Assembly (NCBI RefSeq): GCF_904849725.1
Contig: NC_058518.1
Coordinates: forward strand, 331,722,581-331,786,580
Source: Hordeum vulgare subsp. vulgare
Taxonomy: Eukaryota > Streptophyta > Magnoliopsida > Poales > Poaceae
Direction: 5' to 3'
DNA: 64,000 nucleotides
In this document: one piece after another, positions 35,713-47,771 of the stretch
Position numbering within the stretch: the first letter of the stretch is position 1
Layout: each line of letters opens with the position of its first letter
Made by a program: the position numbers and the translations under genes
The notes under the pieces: model-generated
Seen by the model: only the letters and a program-made list of their open reading frames with translations
What the model was told of the DNA's origin: nothing
Database searches by the model: none

Positions 35713-36759
35713 CTAATAATGATGATCATCACACTTTTATTTACTCACAACTCAAAATGATGATGATGACTCCATAGGAAATGCCTCCGGCAGTGTACCG
35801 TGATGTGCAACAATCTAGCAAGGCGTATGGCGTTGAAACATCTCGCTAGCTATCTTATGTTCATGCAATGGAAATATGAGAGTGATGGCACAAGTCATGA
35901 GACGGAACGGGGGGAGTTGCATGGCAATATATCTCGGAATAGCTATGAAAATGCCATAGTAGGTAGGTATGGTGGCTATTTTGAGGAAGCAATTTGGTGG
36001 GTTTGTGCACCGGCGAGAATTGCGCGGCACTAGAGAGGCTAGCAATAGTGGGAGGTGAAAGTGCATCTACACCATGGACTCACATTAGTCATGAAGAACG
36101 CACATACTTGTTGTGGAAGTTTTTATTAGTAATCAAAACAAAGTACTAAACACATACTCCGAGGGGAAGGGTTGGTAGGTGTTAACCATCGCGCGATCCC
36201 GACCTCAACACAAAGGATGACAATCAATAGATCAATTATGCTCCGACTTCCTAACATAGCGGTTCACCATACGTGCATGCTATGGGAATCACTAACTTCA
36301 ACACAAGTATTTCTAGATTCACAACACCCTACTAACATAGCTCTTAATATTACCGAATCGACGTCTGAAAACTAATTGAGAGGAATCAAAACTTCTCTTT
36401 CTATTCAATGCACATGAAGATGGAGGTTTTTGCATCCTCTTTGGGTATTTATCACCTTTGGGACTACTTCCATAGCATAAGCCAACTACCAAATCACGCA
36501 CCGCCATTCTTTAAAGTTATAAGTGAAGCACAAGAGCAAAAGTATCTAGCTCAAAAGATATAGTGAAGCACTATGAGCATTCTAGCAAAATCACGATGAG
36601 TGCATGTCTCTCTCTCAAAAAGGTGTGCAGCAAGGATGATTGTGACACAACAAAAGGAAAAGACTCCTAAGATACAAGATGCTCCAAGAAAAACACATAT
36701 CATGTGGTGAATAAAAATATAGCTCTAAGTAATGTTACCGATGGATTGAAGACGAAAGA

Positions 36760-36784
36760 GGGGATGCCTTCCCGGGGCATCCCC
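36760..36784 (-). other. Hairpin overlapping an internal polypurine-tract copy, element C
   Basis: GGGGATGCC, a 7-base loop TTCCCGG, and GGCATCCCC form a perfect 9-bp stem. The right arm is part of the polypurine-tract copy at 36776-36790; a second copy lies at 36831-36845. The same stem is in G/H and J. Confidence 0.85.
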
Positions 36785-37433
36785 AAGCTTAGGCTTTTTG
36801 CTGTCCTTGAATTTGGATTGGGATGCCTTGGGAATCCCCAAGCTTGAGCTCTTTCCACTCCTTATCTCATTTTCCATGAGAACATCACCCAAAACTTGAA
36901 AACTTCACAACACAAAACTTAAACAGAACTCATGATAACATTAGCACAAGAAAACAAACTACCACTTCTTTTGGTACTGTACCAAACTTGAATTCTATCT
37001 ATATTGATGTTGGGCTACTGTATTCTCACTTTTCCATGGCTAGTACCCCCTGATACTAACCATAGTTTCATCAAAACAAGCAACCAACTCAACAAAAACA
37101 AAATATGTCAAAAACAGACCAGTCTATAGCAATCTGTATACTTTGTATACTTCTGGTGCCTCAAAAAATATGAAAAATTACGACGGCCTGGGAAAAACGC
37201 ATATCTATGATCAGGAAAAAGAATCAGCTCAAAATCTCTTTCTGAATAAAAACGAAAAATCATCTCGTGAGCAAAAAGTTTATGTCTTTTTCTAGGAGGA
37301 TCAAACAACCATTACCGAGACTAGTCATAAAGGTTTTGCTTGGCTCAAACACAAAAAGAAACACAAAAAACACAATCACAATAGAATTATGAAAGTGTGG
37401 ACACAACAAAACAGAAAGAAAAAGATAAATTCA

Positions 37434-37485
37434 TTGGGTTGCCTCCCAACAAGCGCTATTGTTTAACGCCCTTAGCTAGGCATAA
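37434..37485 (-). other. Conserved post-ORF motif, element C
   Basis: The minus-strand core is CTTGTTGGGAGGCAACCCAA, preceded by CTAAGGGCGTTAAACAATAG. It lies about 80 bases downstream of the protease stop. Confidence 0.75.
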
Positions 37486-37565
37486 AAGCGATAGAATCAC
37501 GTATCGTCGTCTTTGGTGGTCAAACCATAAGTGGCCCTCATCATGGATTCATAAGGCAATCTTAT

Positions 37566-39590
37566 TTACTTTCTAGGAAATTGTTCCATGCCCTTCCTTA
37601 AAGGAAATTGAAATCTAATATTTCCTTCCTTCATATCGATGATCGCACCGATAGTCCTTAGGAAAGGTCTACCAAGAATAATAGGGCATGTAGGACTGCA
37701 ATCAATGTCACGCACAATGAAATCCACGGGTACATAGTTCCTCTTTGCAATAATAAGAACATCATTGATCCTTCCCATGGGTTTCTTGACAGTAGAATCA
37801 GCAAGGTGCAAATTAAGAGAACGCTCTTCAATCTCATTAAAACCCAGAAAGTCACATAAAGACTTTGGAATCGTAGAAACACTAGCACCCAAATCACACA
37901 AAGCATTGCATTCATAGTTTTTGATTTTTATTTTGATGGTAGGTTCCCACTCATCATGAAGCTTTCTAGGGATAGAGACTTCCAATTCAAGTTTCTCTTC
38001 AAGAGATTTTATCATAGCTTCGACGATATGATCGGTAAAGGCTTTTTGGCTATAAGCGTGTGGAGAGTTTAACATGGATTGCGTAAAAGAAATGCATTCA
38101 ATCAAGGAGTAACTATCATAATTGAATTCCTTGAAATCCACGATAGTAATTTCATTACTACTCAAAGTTTTAACATCTTCCACTCCACTTTCGATGCTTT
38201 AGCATCAAGATAGATGGACCCAGAATCATTGGGGCACTTTTCAACCAAAGTGGATTCATATCCAGCCCCATAATCATTAGGTTTGACACAAGAAAACAAA
38301 GATTCAATGGGAGTCACACCAAGCACTTTAAGATCTTCGTGATTCTTATCACGAGAACGCGCCTTTTTAAGCCAGTCATGTCTAGCACGAATTTGGGAGG
38401 TTCTTTCTTGGCTCTCAATCATGGAAACACACATAGCTTTCAAAGTTTCATCCATGTTGATATTGGGAGGAGCAAATCTAACTTTCAAAGCATCAACATC
38501 ACTAGACATTCTATCAATGCTCTTAGCCAAATGGTCAATTTTGAGTAGCTTTTCCTCTATGGGCGCATTGAAAATCTTTTGAGAGTTGATGAACTCTTTG
38601 ATATTACTCTCTAGATCAGAGGGTAATCTATTGTAATTTCCATGAGTATTGTTGTAGGAGTTGCCAAGGTTATTAGAGAGTTACTAGGAAAAGGCCTAGG
38701 AACATAGTTTCCTCTAAAAGCATTGTTGTTGCCAAAGTTATTCCTACCAACAAAATTAACATCCAAGCTAGCATTGCTACTCTCAATCAAAGAAGACAAG
38801 GGAATATCATTAGGATCCAAAGGAGCACTTCTACTAGTAACCAAATTCATTAACTCATCCATCTTAGCACTCAACAAGTTAATTTCTTCTATAGCGTGTA
38901 CCTTCTTACTAGTAGGTGACCTTTCAGTGTGCCACTAGTTTGTCATGATGTTGTCTAAGAGCTTCGTGGCTTCCCCTAACGTGATTTCCATGAATGTTCC
39001 ACCTGAGGCGGAGTCCAAGATATTTCTACAAGTGAAATTCAAGCCAGCGTAAAAGATTTGAATAATCATCCAAAGACTCAAGCCATGAGCGGGACAATTT
39101 TTAATCATTAATTTCATTCTCTCCCAAGATTGTGCAACATGTTCATGATCAAGTTGCTTGAATTCATGATATCATTACGGAGAGAGATGATCTTAGCCGA
39201 CGGAAAATACTGGGATATATAAGCATCTTTGCACTTATCCCAAGAATCGATACTATTTTTGGGCAAAGAAGAAAACCAAGTTTTTGCGCGATCTCGCAAC
39301 GAGAAAGGAAAAAGCTTCAATTTAATCACGTCATTATCCACATATTTTTACTTTTGCATATCGCAAAGCTCAATGAAGGTATTGAGATAGGATGCGGCAT
39401 CTTCACTAGGAAGGTCAAAGAATTGCTCTTTCATAACAAGATTCAACAAAGCGGCATTGATTTCGTATGACTCCGCACTAGTGGCGGGAGCAATCGGAGT
39501 ACTAATAAAATCATTATTATTAGTATTCGCGAAGTCATAAAGTTTGGTGTTTTCTTTCATGGTGACTTCAGCAAGCAAGCAAGCACACAA
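37566..39590 (-). pseudogene. gag-protease polyprotein, element C, few disruptions
   Basis: Gag begins near 39560 (MKENTKLYDFANTNNNDFIS, with an upstream in-frame Met at 39590). It has the core motifs AKTWFSSLPKNSIDSWDKCK and IQIFYAGLNFTCRNILDSAS. A stop near 39346, a frame change near 39170, a stop near 38935 and a break near 38660 interrupt it. The part from 38183 to 37566 is open for 205 codons and holds the protease, with active site CDLGASVSTIPKSL (about residue 96) and CPIILGRPFLRTIGAIIDMK. No RT follows. It is the best-preserved protease in the window. Confidence 0.9.
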
Positions 39591-39770
39591 GAAGACAAAG
39601 AGCAGGCGAGAAAAAGGGCGAACGAAAAGGCAAACGAAAAATGCAAACGAAAAAAGGCAAATTGGTGAAGTGGGGGAGAGGAAAACGAGAGGAAACTAGC
39701 AAACAAAGTAAATGCAAGAGATGATTTTCCGACACCTACTTGGATGAGTCCTTGACTTGATCTTCCTGCC

Positions 39771-39784
39771 TGGCAACGGCGCCA
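39771..39784 (-). other. Primer-binding site (tRNA-Asp type), element C
   Basis: The minus strand reads TGGCGCCGTTGCCA, a perfect match to the tRNA-Asp complement for 13 bases. It lies 10 bases inside the 5' LTR end at 39795. Confidence 0.8.
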
Positions 39785-39794
39785 GAAATCCTTT

Positions 39795-41344
39795 TACTAC
39801 TTCTCAAACAACAGCGCCAGAAATTGACACGTTGACGGAGACTGGGCTTGCGTTGGTTTTTCCCTTGAAGAGGAAAGGGTGATGCCGCACAGGAGCAGTA
39901 AGTATTTCCCTCAGTTTGAGAACCAAGGTATCGATCCAGAAGGAGGGTCTCGTCAAGTCCAGAGTACCTCCGCAACACAAACAAGCTTGCACCCAACGCT
40001 TCAAAGGGGTTGTCAATCCCTTCAAGATTGTTTGCAAAGTGAGATCTGAAGGCGGAAAGTGCAACGAAGTAAAAAGTGTAAGGCTGAAAATATGGTGTGG
40101 AGTAGACCCTGGGGGCCATAGTGTTCACTAGATGCTTCTCTCAAAATAGCAAATATCACGGTGGGTGAACATATTACGGTCGAGCAATTGATAGAACCGC
40201 GCAAAGTCATGACGATATCTAAGGCAATGATCATACATATAGGCATCACGTCCGAGACAAATAGACCGATACTTTCTACATCTACTACTATTACTCCACA
40301 AATCGACCGCTATCCAGCATGCATCTAGTGTATTAAGTTCATGACGAACAGAGTAACGCCTTAAGCAAGATGACATGATGGAGAGGGATAATCTCAAACC
40401 AATGATGAAAACCCCATCTTTTTACCCTTGAAGGCAACAACACGATGTGTGCCTGGCTACCGCTTCTATCACTGGGTGAGGTCACCACACGGTATGAACC
40501 CAAAACCAAGCACTTATCCCATTGCAAGAATCATAGATCTAGTTGGCGAGACAAAACCCACAACTCGAAGAGCATTACAAGGATATGAAATCATGCATAA
40601 GAGAGATCAGAAGAAACTCAAATAAGATTCATAGATAATCTGATCATAAATCCACAATTCATCGGATCTCGACAAACACACCGCAAAAGAAGATTACATC
40701 GGATAGATCTCCATGAAGATCATGGAGAACTTTGTATTGAACATCCAAGAGAGAGAAGAAGCAATCTAGTTACTAGCTATGGACCCATAGGTCTATGGTG
40801 AACTACTCACACATCATCGGAGAGCTCATGGTGTTGATGAAGAAGCCCTCCGTATCCGAATCTCCCCTCCGGCAGGGCACCAGAACGTGCCCGAGATGGG
40901 ATCTTGCAGAGACCGAAGCTTGCGGCGGCGGAAAAGTAATTTCGATGATCTACTGATTTTTTTTGGATTCTTAGGGAATTTATAGGCGCAACCCCTAGGG
41001 CAGAGGGCGCCCAGGGGGCCCACAAGCCTGTGGGCCGCGGCCTCCCCCCTGGCCACGGGGTGGGGGCTTGTGGGGCCCATGAGGCTCCCCTGCCTTGGCT
41101 CTCAAGCTTCCCGATCTTCTTCCATTCCGGAATAAATATTTTCGTGGATTTTCTTCCGTTTGGACTCCGTTTCAAAATCTCCTCGCAAAGGGGTCAAAAA
41201 CATGGAAAAAACAGGAACTGGCACTTGGCACTGAGTTAATAAGTTAGTCCCAAAAAATATATAAAAGGCATGCATAACATCCAAAGTTTGACAAGATAAT
41301 AGCATGAAACCATCAAAAATTATAGATACGTTGGAGACGTATCA
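39795..41344 (-). repeat. 5' LTR of element C
   Basis: It begins TACTACTTCTC (a TG-to-TA change relative to the 3' LTR) and ends GAGACGTATCA at 41344. A TATA-like CTATAAATTC is at 40976-40985. CAACAGCGCCA at 39809-39819 is the LTR-internal primer-site copy. Confidence 0.93.
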
Positions 41345-41349
41345 CGCCT

Positions 41350-42297
41350 TAAGCAAGATGACATGATGTAGAGGGATAAATTCATGCAATAGATATAAAC
41401 CCCATCTTTTTACCCTTGGTGGAAACAACACGATGTGTGCCTCGCTACCCCTTCTGTCACTGGCAGAGGACACCGCATGGTATGAACCCAAAACCAAGCA
41501 CTTCTCCCATTGCAAGAACTGTAGATCAAGTTGGCCAAATGAAACCCACAACTCGAAAAGAATTACAAGGATATGAAATCATGCATATAAGAGTTCAAAA
41601 GAAAGTCAAATAAGATTCATAGATAATCTGATCATAAATCCACAATTCATCTGATCTCGACAAACACACCGCAAAAGAGGATTAGATCGGATAGATCTCC
41701 ATGAAGATCATGGAAAACTTTGTATTGAAGATCCAAGAGAGAGAAGAAGCCATCTAGCTACTAGCTATGGATCCGATGGTCTGTGGTGAACTACTCACGC
41801 ATCATCGGAGAGGCAATGGAGTTAATGAAAATGCCCTCCGTGTCCGAATCCCCCCTCCGGCAGGGCACCAGAGCGTGCCCCAGATGGGATCTTGCGGAGA
41901 CAGAAGCTTGCGGTGGCGAAAAAGTATTTTCGTGGCTCTCTCCCGTGGTTTCAGATTTTTCGGCGATTTATAAGCGGAAGAAGTAGAGCAAAGGAGCCAC
42001 GGGGGGCCGCGGCTAGGGGTCTTGTGGCCTCCCCCGGACCCTTTGCCTTAGTTCTCAAGCTCCCTGCGTATCTTCTGTTCCGGAAAAAATCTTTTCGGAG
42101 GTTTTATTCCGTTTGGACTCCGTTCGATATTCTCCTTTGAAAAAGGTCAAAAACACAGAAAAAACAGGAACTGGCACTTGGCACTGAGTTAATAAGTTAG
42201 TCCCAAAAAAGATATAAAATGCATACAAAACATCCAAAGTTTGACAAGATAATAGCATGGAACCATCAAATATTATAGATACGTTGGAGACGTATCA
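41350..42297 (-). repeat. 3' LTR of element G, part 2
   Basis: This continues the LTR interrupted at 33263 and ends GAGACGTATCA at 42297, followed directly by a polypurine tract. Confidence 0.9.
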
Positions 42298-42312
42298 AGC
42301 ATCCCCAAGCTT
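42298..42312 (-). other. Polypurine tract, element G
   Basis: The minus strand reads AAGCTTGGGGATGCT next to the 3' LTR of G. Only 188 bases of G interior follow before the LTR of H begins at 42486. Confidence 0.85.
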
Positions 42313-42485
42313 AACTCCTGCTCGTCCTCGAGTAGGGAAGTGATAAAGACTGAATTTTTGATGTGGAATGCTACCTAGCATATTTGTCCTTTGTAACTTC
42401 GTTCATGTGACATGAATGTTCAGATCCGTAAGATTCAAAACAATAGTTTGCTATTGACATGAAAACAATAATACTTCAAGCAAAC

Positions 42486-44041
42486 TGCTACGGCAACAAA
42501 AGTCCTTCCTCGACAACGCCAGGAATTCTTCTTGCTACTTCTCTTGCTTGCGTCGGTTTTTCCCTTGAAGAGGAAAGGGTGATGCAACACAGGAGCAGTA
42601 AGTATTTCCCTCAGTTTGAGAACCAAGGTATCAATCCAGTAGGAGAATCTCGTCAAGTCCAGAGTACCTGCACAAACACAAAGAGCTTGCACCCAACGCT
42701 ATAAAGGGGTTGTTAGTCCCTTCAAGATTGATTGCAAAGTGAGATATGAAGGAAAAAAGTGGAACGAAGGAAAAGTGTAAGGCTGAAAATATGGTGTGGA
42801 GTAGACCCGGGGGCCATAGTGTTCACTAGAGGCTTCTCTCAAAATAGCAAATATTACGGTGGGTGAACAAATTACTGTCGAGCAATTAATAGAACCGCGC
42901 AAAGTCATGACAATGTCTAAGGCAATGATCATACATATAGGCATCACGTCCGAGACAAGTAGACCGTTACTTTCCGCATCTACTACTATTACTCCACACA
43001 TCGACCGCTATCCAGCATGCATCTAGTGTATTGAGTTCATGATGAATAGAGTAACGCCTTAAGCAAGATGACATGATGTAGAGGGATAATCTCAAACCAA
43101 TGATGAAAACCCCATCTTTTTACCCTTGATGGCAACAACATGATGCGTGTCTGGCTACCCCTTTTGTCACTGGGTGAGGTCATCGCACGGTATGAACCCA
43201 AAACCAAGCACTTCTCCCATTGCAAGAATCATAGATCTAGTTGGCCAAACAAAACCCACAACTCGAAGAGAATTACAAGGATATGAAATCATGCATAAGA
43301 GAGATCATAAGAAACTCAAATAAGATTCATAGATAATTTGATCATAAATCCACAATTCATCGGATCTCGATAAACACACCACAAAATAAGATTACATCGG
43401 ATAGATCTCCATGAAGATCATGGAGAACTTTGTATTGAAGATCCAAGAGAGAGAAGAAGCCATCTAGCTACTAGCTATGGACCCATAGGTCTATGGTAAA
43501 CTACTCATGCATCATGAGAGAGGTCATGGTGTTGATGAAGAAGCCCTCCATGTCCGAATCCCCCCTCCGGCAGGGCACCAGAACGTGCCCCAGATGGGAT
43601 CTTGCGGAGACAGAATCTTGCGGCGGCGAAAAGTATTTTCGATGATCTCCTGATTTTTTCTGGGATTTTAGGGAATATATAGGCGCAAAACCTAGGGCAG
43701 AGGTGGCCCAGGGAGCCCACAAGCCAGGGAAGCGCAGGTCGCCCCCTGGACGTGCCATGAGAGATTGTGGGGTCCCTGCAGGCCCCCTGCCTTGATTCTT
43801 CGGCTTCCTCATCTTTTTCTGTTTCGAAAAAAATCCTTTTGGCAGTTTCATTCCGTTTGGACTCCATTCAAAATCCTCCTCATAAAGGGGTCAAAAACAT
43901 GGAAAAAACACGAACTGGCACTTGGCACTGAGTTAATAAGTTAGTCCCAAAAAATATATAAAAAGCATGCAATACATCCAAAGTTTGACAAGATAATAGC
44001 ATGAAATCATCAAAAATTATAGATACGTTGGAGACGTGTCA
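42486..44041 (-). repeat. 3' LTR of nested element H
   Basis: A 1,556-bp LTR starting TGCTACGGCAACAAAAG and ending GACGTGTCA. It is inserted after CAAAC (42481-42485) in G interior sequence. The first 47 bases (42486-42532), which contain a primer-site-like CCTCGACAACGCCA, lie outside the point where the LTR of G would end. It is followed by its own polypurine tract, so it is not a solo LTR. Confidence 0.88.
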
Positions 44042-44056
44042 AACATCCCCAAGCTT
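44042..44056 (-). other. Polypurine tract, element H
   Basis: The minus strand reads AAGCTTGGGGATGTT against the LTR of H. Confidence 0.8.
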
Positions 44057-44810
44057 AACTCCTGCTCGTCCTCGAGTAGGGAAGTGATAAAGAATGAATT
44101 TTTGATGTGGAATGCTACCTACCAAAGTTGTCCTTTGCAACTTCTTTCATGTGACATGACTGTTCAGATCCGTAAGATTCAAAAATATAGTTTTCTATTG
44201 ACATTAAAACAATAATACTTCAAGCAAACTAGCAAGGTAATCATGAAATTTCAAAATAACAAGGCCAATGAAAGTTATCCCTACAAAATCATATAGTCTA
44301 GCTATGCTCCATCACCCTCACACAACGAATGTAAATCATGCACAACCCCGGTATTGGCCAAGTAACTGTTTTCGCACTCTTACTTTCTCAAACTTTTTAT
44401 AACTATCACGCAATACATGAGCGTGAGCCATGGATATAGCACTAAACGTGGAATAGAGTGTGGTGGTGGTTGTGAGACAAAAAGGAGGATATGGTCACAT
44501 TGACTCGGCGTATCAAAGGGCTATGGAGATGCCCATTAATAGATATCAATGTGAACGAGTAGGGATTGCCATACAAAGGATGCACTAGAGCTATAAGTAT
44601 GTGAAATCTCAAAAGTAGAACTAGTGGGTGTGCATCCAACTTGCTTGCTCACGAAGACCTAGGACAATTTTGAGGAAGCCCATCATTGGAATATACAAGC
44701 CAAGTTATATAATGAAGATTCCCACTAGCATATGGTGGTCACGAAACGAGAGGCTCTCAATAATGAAGAACATGGTGCTATTACGAAGCACAAGTGTGGA
44801 AAAAGATATT

Positions 44811-44941
44811 AGCATTGTCCCTTCTCTCTTTTTCTCTCTTCTCTTTTTTTATTTGGGATCTTGGGCCTCTTTTTTCTCTTTTCTCCCTTTTTTTATTGGA
44901 CACTTTGGCCTATTTTTTTATTCCTCGCATGGGACAATGCT
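44811..44941 (-). repeat. Inverted repeat around a purine-rich block, H/G
   Basis: Arms AGCATTGTCCC (44811-44821) and GGGACAATGCT (44931-44941) are identical to element C and perfectly complementary, with a pyrimidine-rich plus-strand block between them. Confidence 0.9.
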
Positions 44942-46089
44942 CTAATAATGATGATCATCACACTTTTATTTACTCACAGCTCAATGCTTAGGACAATCAT
45001 AACTCTATAGGAAATGCCTCCGGCAGTGTACCGGGATGTGCAACGATCTAGCTTAGCGTATGACTCGCTAGCTATCTTACGATCATGCAGTGGCAATATG
45101 AAAGTGACGGCACATGTCATGAGACGAAACGGTGGGAGTTGCATGGCAATATATCTCGAAATGGCTATGAAAAGGCCATGATAGGTAGGTTTGGTGGCTG
45201 TTTTGAGGAAGGTCTATGGTGGTTTTGTGTACCGGCGAAAGTTGCGCGGCACGAGAGAGGCTAGCAATGGTGGAAGGTGAAAGTGCATCTATACCATGGA
45301 GTCACATTAGTCATGAAGAACTCACATACTTATTGCGAAAGTTTTTATTAGTAATCGAAACAAAGTGCTAAACGCATACTCCTAGGGGAAGGGTTGGTAG
45401 GTGTTAACCATCGCGCGATCCCAACCGCAACACAAAGGATGACAATCAATAAATCAATTATGCTCTGACTTCCTAACATAGCGGTTCACCATACGTGCAT
45501 GTTACGGGAATCACTAACTTCAACACAAGTATTTCTAGATTCACAACACCCTACTGACATGACTCTTAATACTACCAAATCCATGTCTCAAAACTAATTG
45601 AGAGGAATCAAACTTCTCTTTCTAATCAATGCACATGAATATGGAAGTTTTATTGTATCCTCTTTGGATGCCTATCAACTTTAGGACTACTTTCATAGCA
45701 CAAGCCAACTACCAAGTTATTCAGAGAGAGCACTCTCAAAAATATATAAGTGAAGATCGAGAGTTCTTATTTATCCAAAATATGACACCCACGTGCTCTA
45801 AAATATCTAAGTGAAGCACTTAGAGCAAAGTTATCTAGCTCAAAAGATATAAGTGAAGCACATGTGAGCTAAATTGCCTAACTCAAAAGATATAAGCGAA
45901 GCTGAGTGAGTATTCTAGCAAATTCACGATGAGTGCATGTCTCTCTCAAAAGGTGTGCAGCAAGGATGATTGTGACACAACAAAAAGAAAAGACTCCTAT
46001 AATACACGACGCTCCAAGCAAAACACATATCATGTGGTGAATAAAAATATAGCTCCAAGTAATGTTACCGATGGATTGAAGACGAAAGA

Positions 46090-46114
46090 GGGGATGCCTT
46101 CCCGGGGCATCCCC
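46090..46114 (-). other. Hairpin overlapping a polypurine-tract copy, H/G
   Basis: GGGGATGCC, loop TTCCCGG and GGCATCCCC, identical to element C. Polypurine-tract copies are at 46106-46120 and, with one change, 46161-46175. Confidence 0.85.
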
Positions 46115-46768
46115 AAGCTTAGGCTTTTTGGTGTCCTTGAATTTGGCTTGGGATGCCTTGGGCATCCCCAATCTTGAGCTCTTTCCACTCTTTATCCCAT
46201 TTTCCATAAGAACATCACCCAAAACTTGAAAACTTCACAACACAAAACTTAAACACAAACTCGTGATATCATTAGCACAAGAAAACAAACTACCACCTCT
46301 TTAGGTAGTGTAGAAAACTTGATTTCTATTTATATTGGTGTTATATTACTGTATTCTCAATTTTCCATGGCTAGTACCCCCCGATACTATCCATAGTTTC
46401 ATCAAAATAAGCAATCAACCCAACAAAAAGAGAATCTGTCAAAAACAGACCAGTCTGTAGCAATCTGTGTACTTCGTGTACTTCTGGTATCTCAAAAATT
46501 CTGAAAATTATGAACATTTGGGCAATTTGCATATCAACCAACAGCAAAATGAATCAACTCAAAATCTCTTTATGGATAAAAATAAAAAATAATTTCGTGA
46601 GCGAAAAGTTTCTGTCTTTTTCAGCAAGATCAAACAACCATCACCAAAACTAGTCATAAAGGTTTTACTTGGCTCAAACACAAAAAGAAACACAAAAAAC
46701 ACAATCATAAAAGAATTATGGTGGTGTGGACACAACAAAACAGAAAGCAAAAAGCAAAGATAAATTCA

Positions 46769-46819
46769 TTGGGTTGCCTCCCAACAAGCGGTATTGTTTA
46801 ACGCCCTTAGCTAGGCATA
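46769..46819 (-). other. Conserved post-ORF motif, H/G
   Basis: The minus-strand core CTTGTTGGGAGGCAACCCAA lies about 35 bases downstream of the gag-derived ORF stop. Confidence 0.75.
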
Positions 46820-46853
46820 CGGCGATAGAATCATGTATCATCGTCTTTTGTAC

Positions 46854-47531
46854 TCAACCATAAGTAGGGTGAACACTCGTCATCTTAAGCTCTTCATCTC
46901 TCTTAATAGATGGTTCACCACTATTTTTAGGAACAAAAACATACTTGGTGGCCTTATTGTGGGCAAAATTTGGAGTGTTCTGAACAGCGGCAAAAGCGGA
47001 ACCCAAGTTGGTTATAACATCCTCTAGTTTGCCAATCCTAGCGGAATCATGACCTAGTTTTTCATTAACTGTGGGTTCCCTCTCTTTTAAATTTTTCAAA
47101 GTCATTCCCACCTTGGATCCGTACTGAGTGATTTGATTGTGGATCTTTTTATCCAAATTCTCAACGAGTTCAATCGTAGAAACTTTATTTTCAATGATAT
47201 CCAGCCTACGCATCACATCTTCCAAAGTTAAGGTAGTTCCATAAACCATGAGTGGGGGTGAGCCTACCAAATTTATTAAAGCATCGTAAGAATCGACGGT
47301 ATGACTACCCAAGAAATTTCCGCCTACGATGGTGTCAAGAACATACCTATTCCAAGGGGAAATACCCACATAAAAGCTGCAAAGCAGGACGGTAGTAGAT
47401 TCCTTACGAGTAGATCTACTCTGAGGATTGCAAATCCTATACCAAGCATCCTTTAAGTTTTCTTCCTCATTTTGTTTGAAATTGAGAAATTCGCTCTGGG
47501 GAGTATCGTTCGAAGCGGTAGGTCTAGCCAT
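46854..47531 (-). CDS. Intact gag-derived ORF, 225 codons, no protease
   Basis: The start MARPTASNDTPQSEFLNFKQ at 47531 is chosen because it heads the gag-like part; the open frame extends upstream to 47711 through hydrophobic, unlikely leader sequence. NEEENLKDAWYRICNPQSRS and LLCSFYVGISPWNRYVLDTI are recognisable from Gypsy gag. LEDVMRRLDIIENKVSTIEL looks coiled-coil, and KYVFVPKNSG is near the end. There is no zinc knuckle, protease or RT. The frame has no stop over its whole length, unlike the gag genes of C, D, E and F. Whether it is expressed is unknown. Confidence 0.7.
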   Translation of the reverse strand: MARPTASNDTPQSEFLNFKQNEEENLKDAWYRICNPQSRSTRKESTTVLLCSFYVGISPWNRYVLDTIVGGNFLGSHTVDSYDALINLVGSPPLMVYGTTLTLEDVMRRLDIIENKVSTIELVENLDKKIHNQITQYGSKVGMTLKNLKEREPTVNEKLGHDSARIGKLEDVITNLGSAFAAVQNTPNFAHNKATKYVFVPKNSGEPSIKRDEELKMTSVHPTYG

Positions 47532-47771
47532 GAGGACAGGTAGACTATCCCACACAAGCAGACAGAAATCAAGCAAAAGAAAAGGGCAAACGAAAAAGGC
47601 AATTATTTTTGTAATTTTTTGTTTTTCAGAAGTGGTGGAGAGGAAAAACAAGAGGCAAAAAAGTGTAAATGCAAGAGATGAGTTTGCGGTGCTTACTTGG
47701 ATAAGCTTCACTTAGAATAATCACCGGTGGCAGAGATTGACACGTCGGAGGAAGACTATTGTTGACTTGAT

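Larger units (their letters stand above)
34825..37433 (-). other. Non-coding 3' internal region, element C
   Basis: 2.6 kb without a credible ORF, collinear by eye with elements E, G/H and J. It contains the inverted repeat at 35582-35712, a hairpin at 36760-36784 and two extra polypurine-tract copies. Confidence 0.85.
33264..41344 (-). mobile_element. Athila-like Gypsy element C, full length, non-autonomous
   Basis: An 8,081-bp element with exact target duplication CGCCT (33259-33263 and 41345-41349) inside the 3' LTR of G. LTRs are 33264-34809 and 39795-41344 (1,546 and 1,550 bp). It has a polypurine tract at 34810, gag-protease at 37566-39590, a primer site at 39771-39784 and no reverse transcriptase. 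The LTRs look very similar, so it seems one of the younger insertions here. Confidence 0.95.
44057..46768 (-). other. Non-coding internal region, H/G chimera
   Basis: It is collinear by eye with element C. It starts as H sequence (next to the H polypurine tract) and somewhere becomes G sequence, because the only primer site and 5' LTR to the right belong to G. It contains the inverted repeat at 44811-44941 and the hairpin at 46090-46114. There is no credible ORF. Confidence 0.75.

Noticed and set aside
42486..44041. H as a solo LTR
   Set aside because: It is followed by a polypurine tract and interior sequence and lacks the second CAAAC flank.
44811..44941. MITE with terminal inverted repeats
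   Set aside because: The 11-bp arms look terminal at first sight, but the unit occurs at the same internal place in four elements, with no target duplication around it.
46854..47711. The full 285-codon frame with a secreted or membrane N-terminus
   Set aside because: The first 60 codons are leader sequence read through; the gag-like part begins at the Met at 47531.
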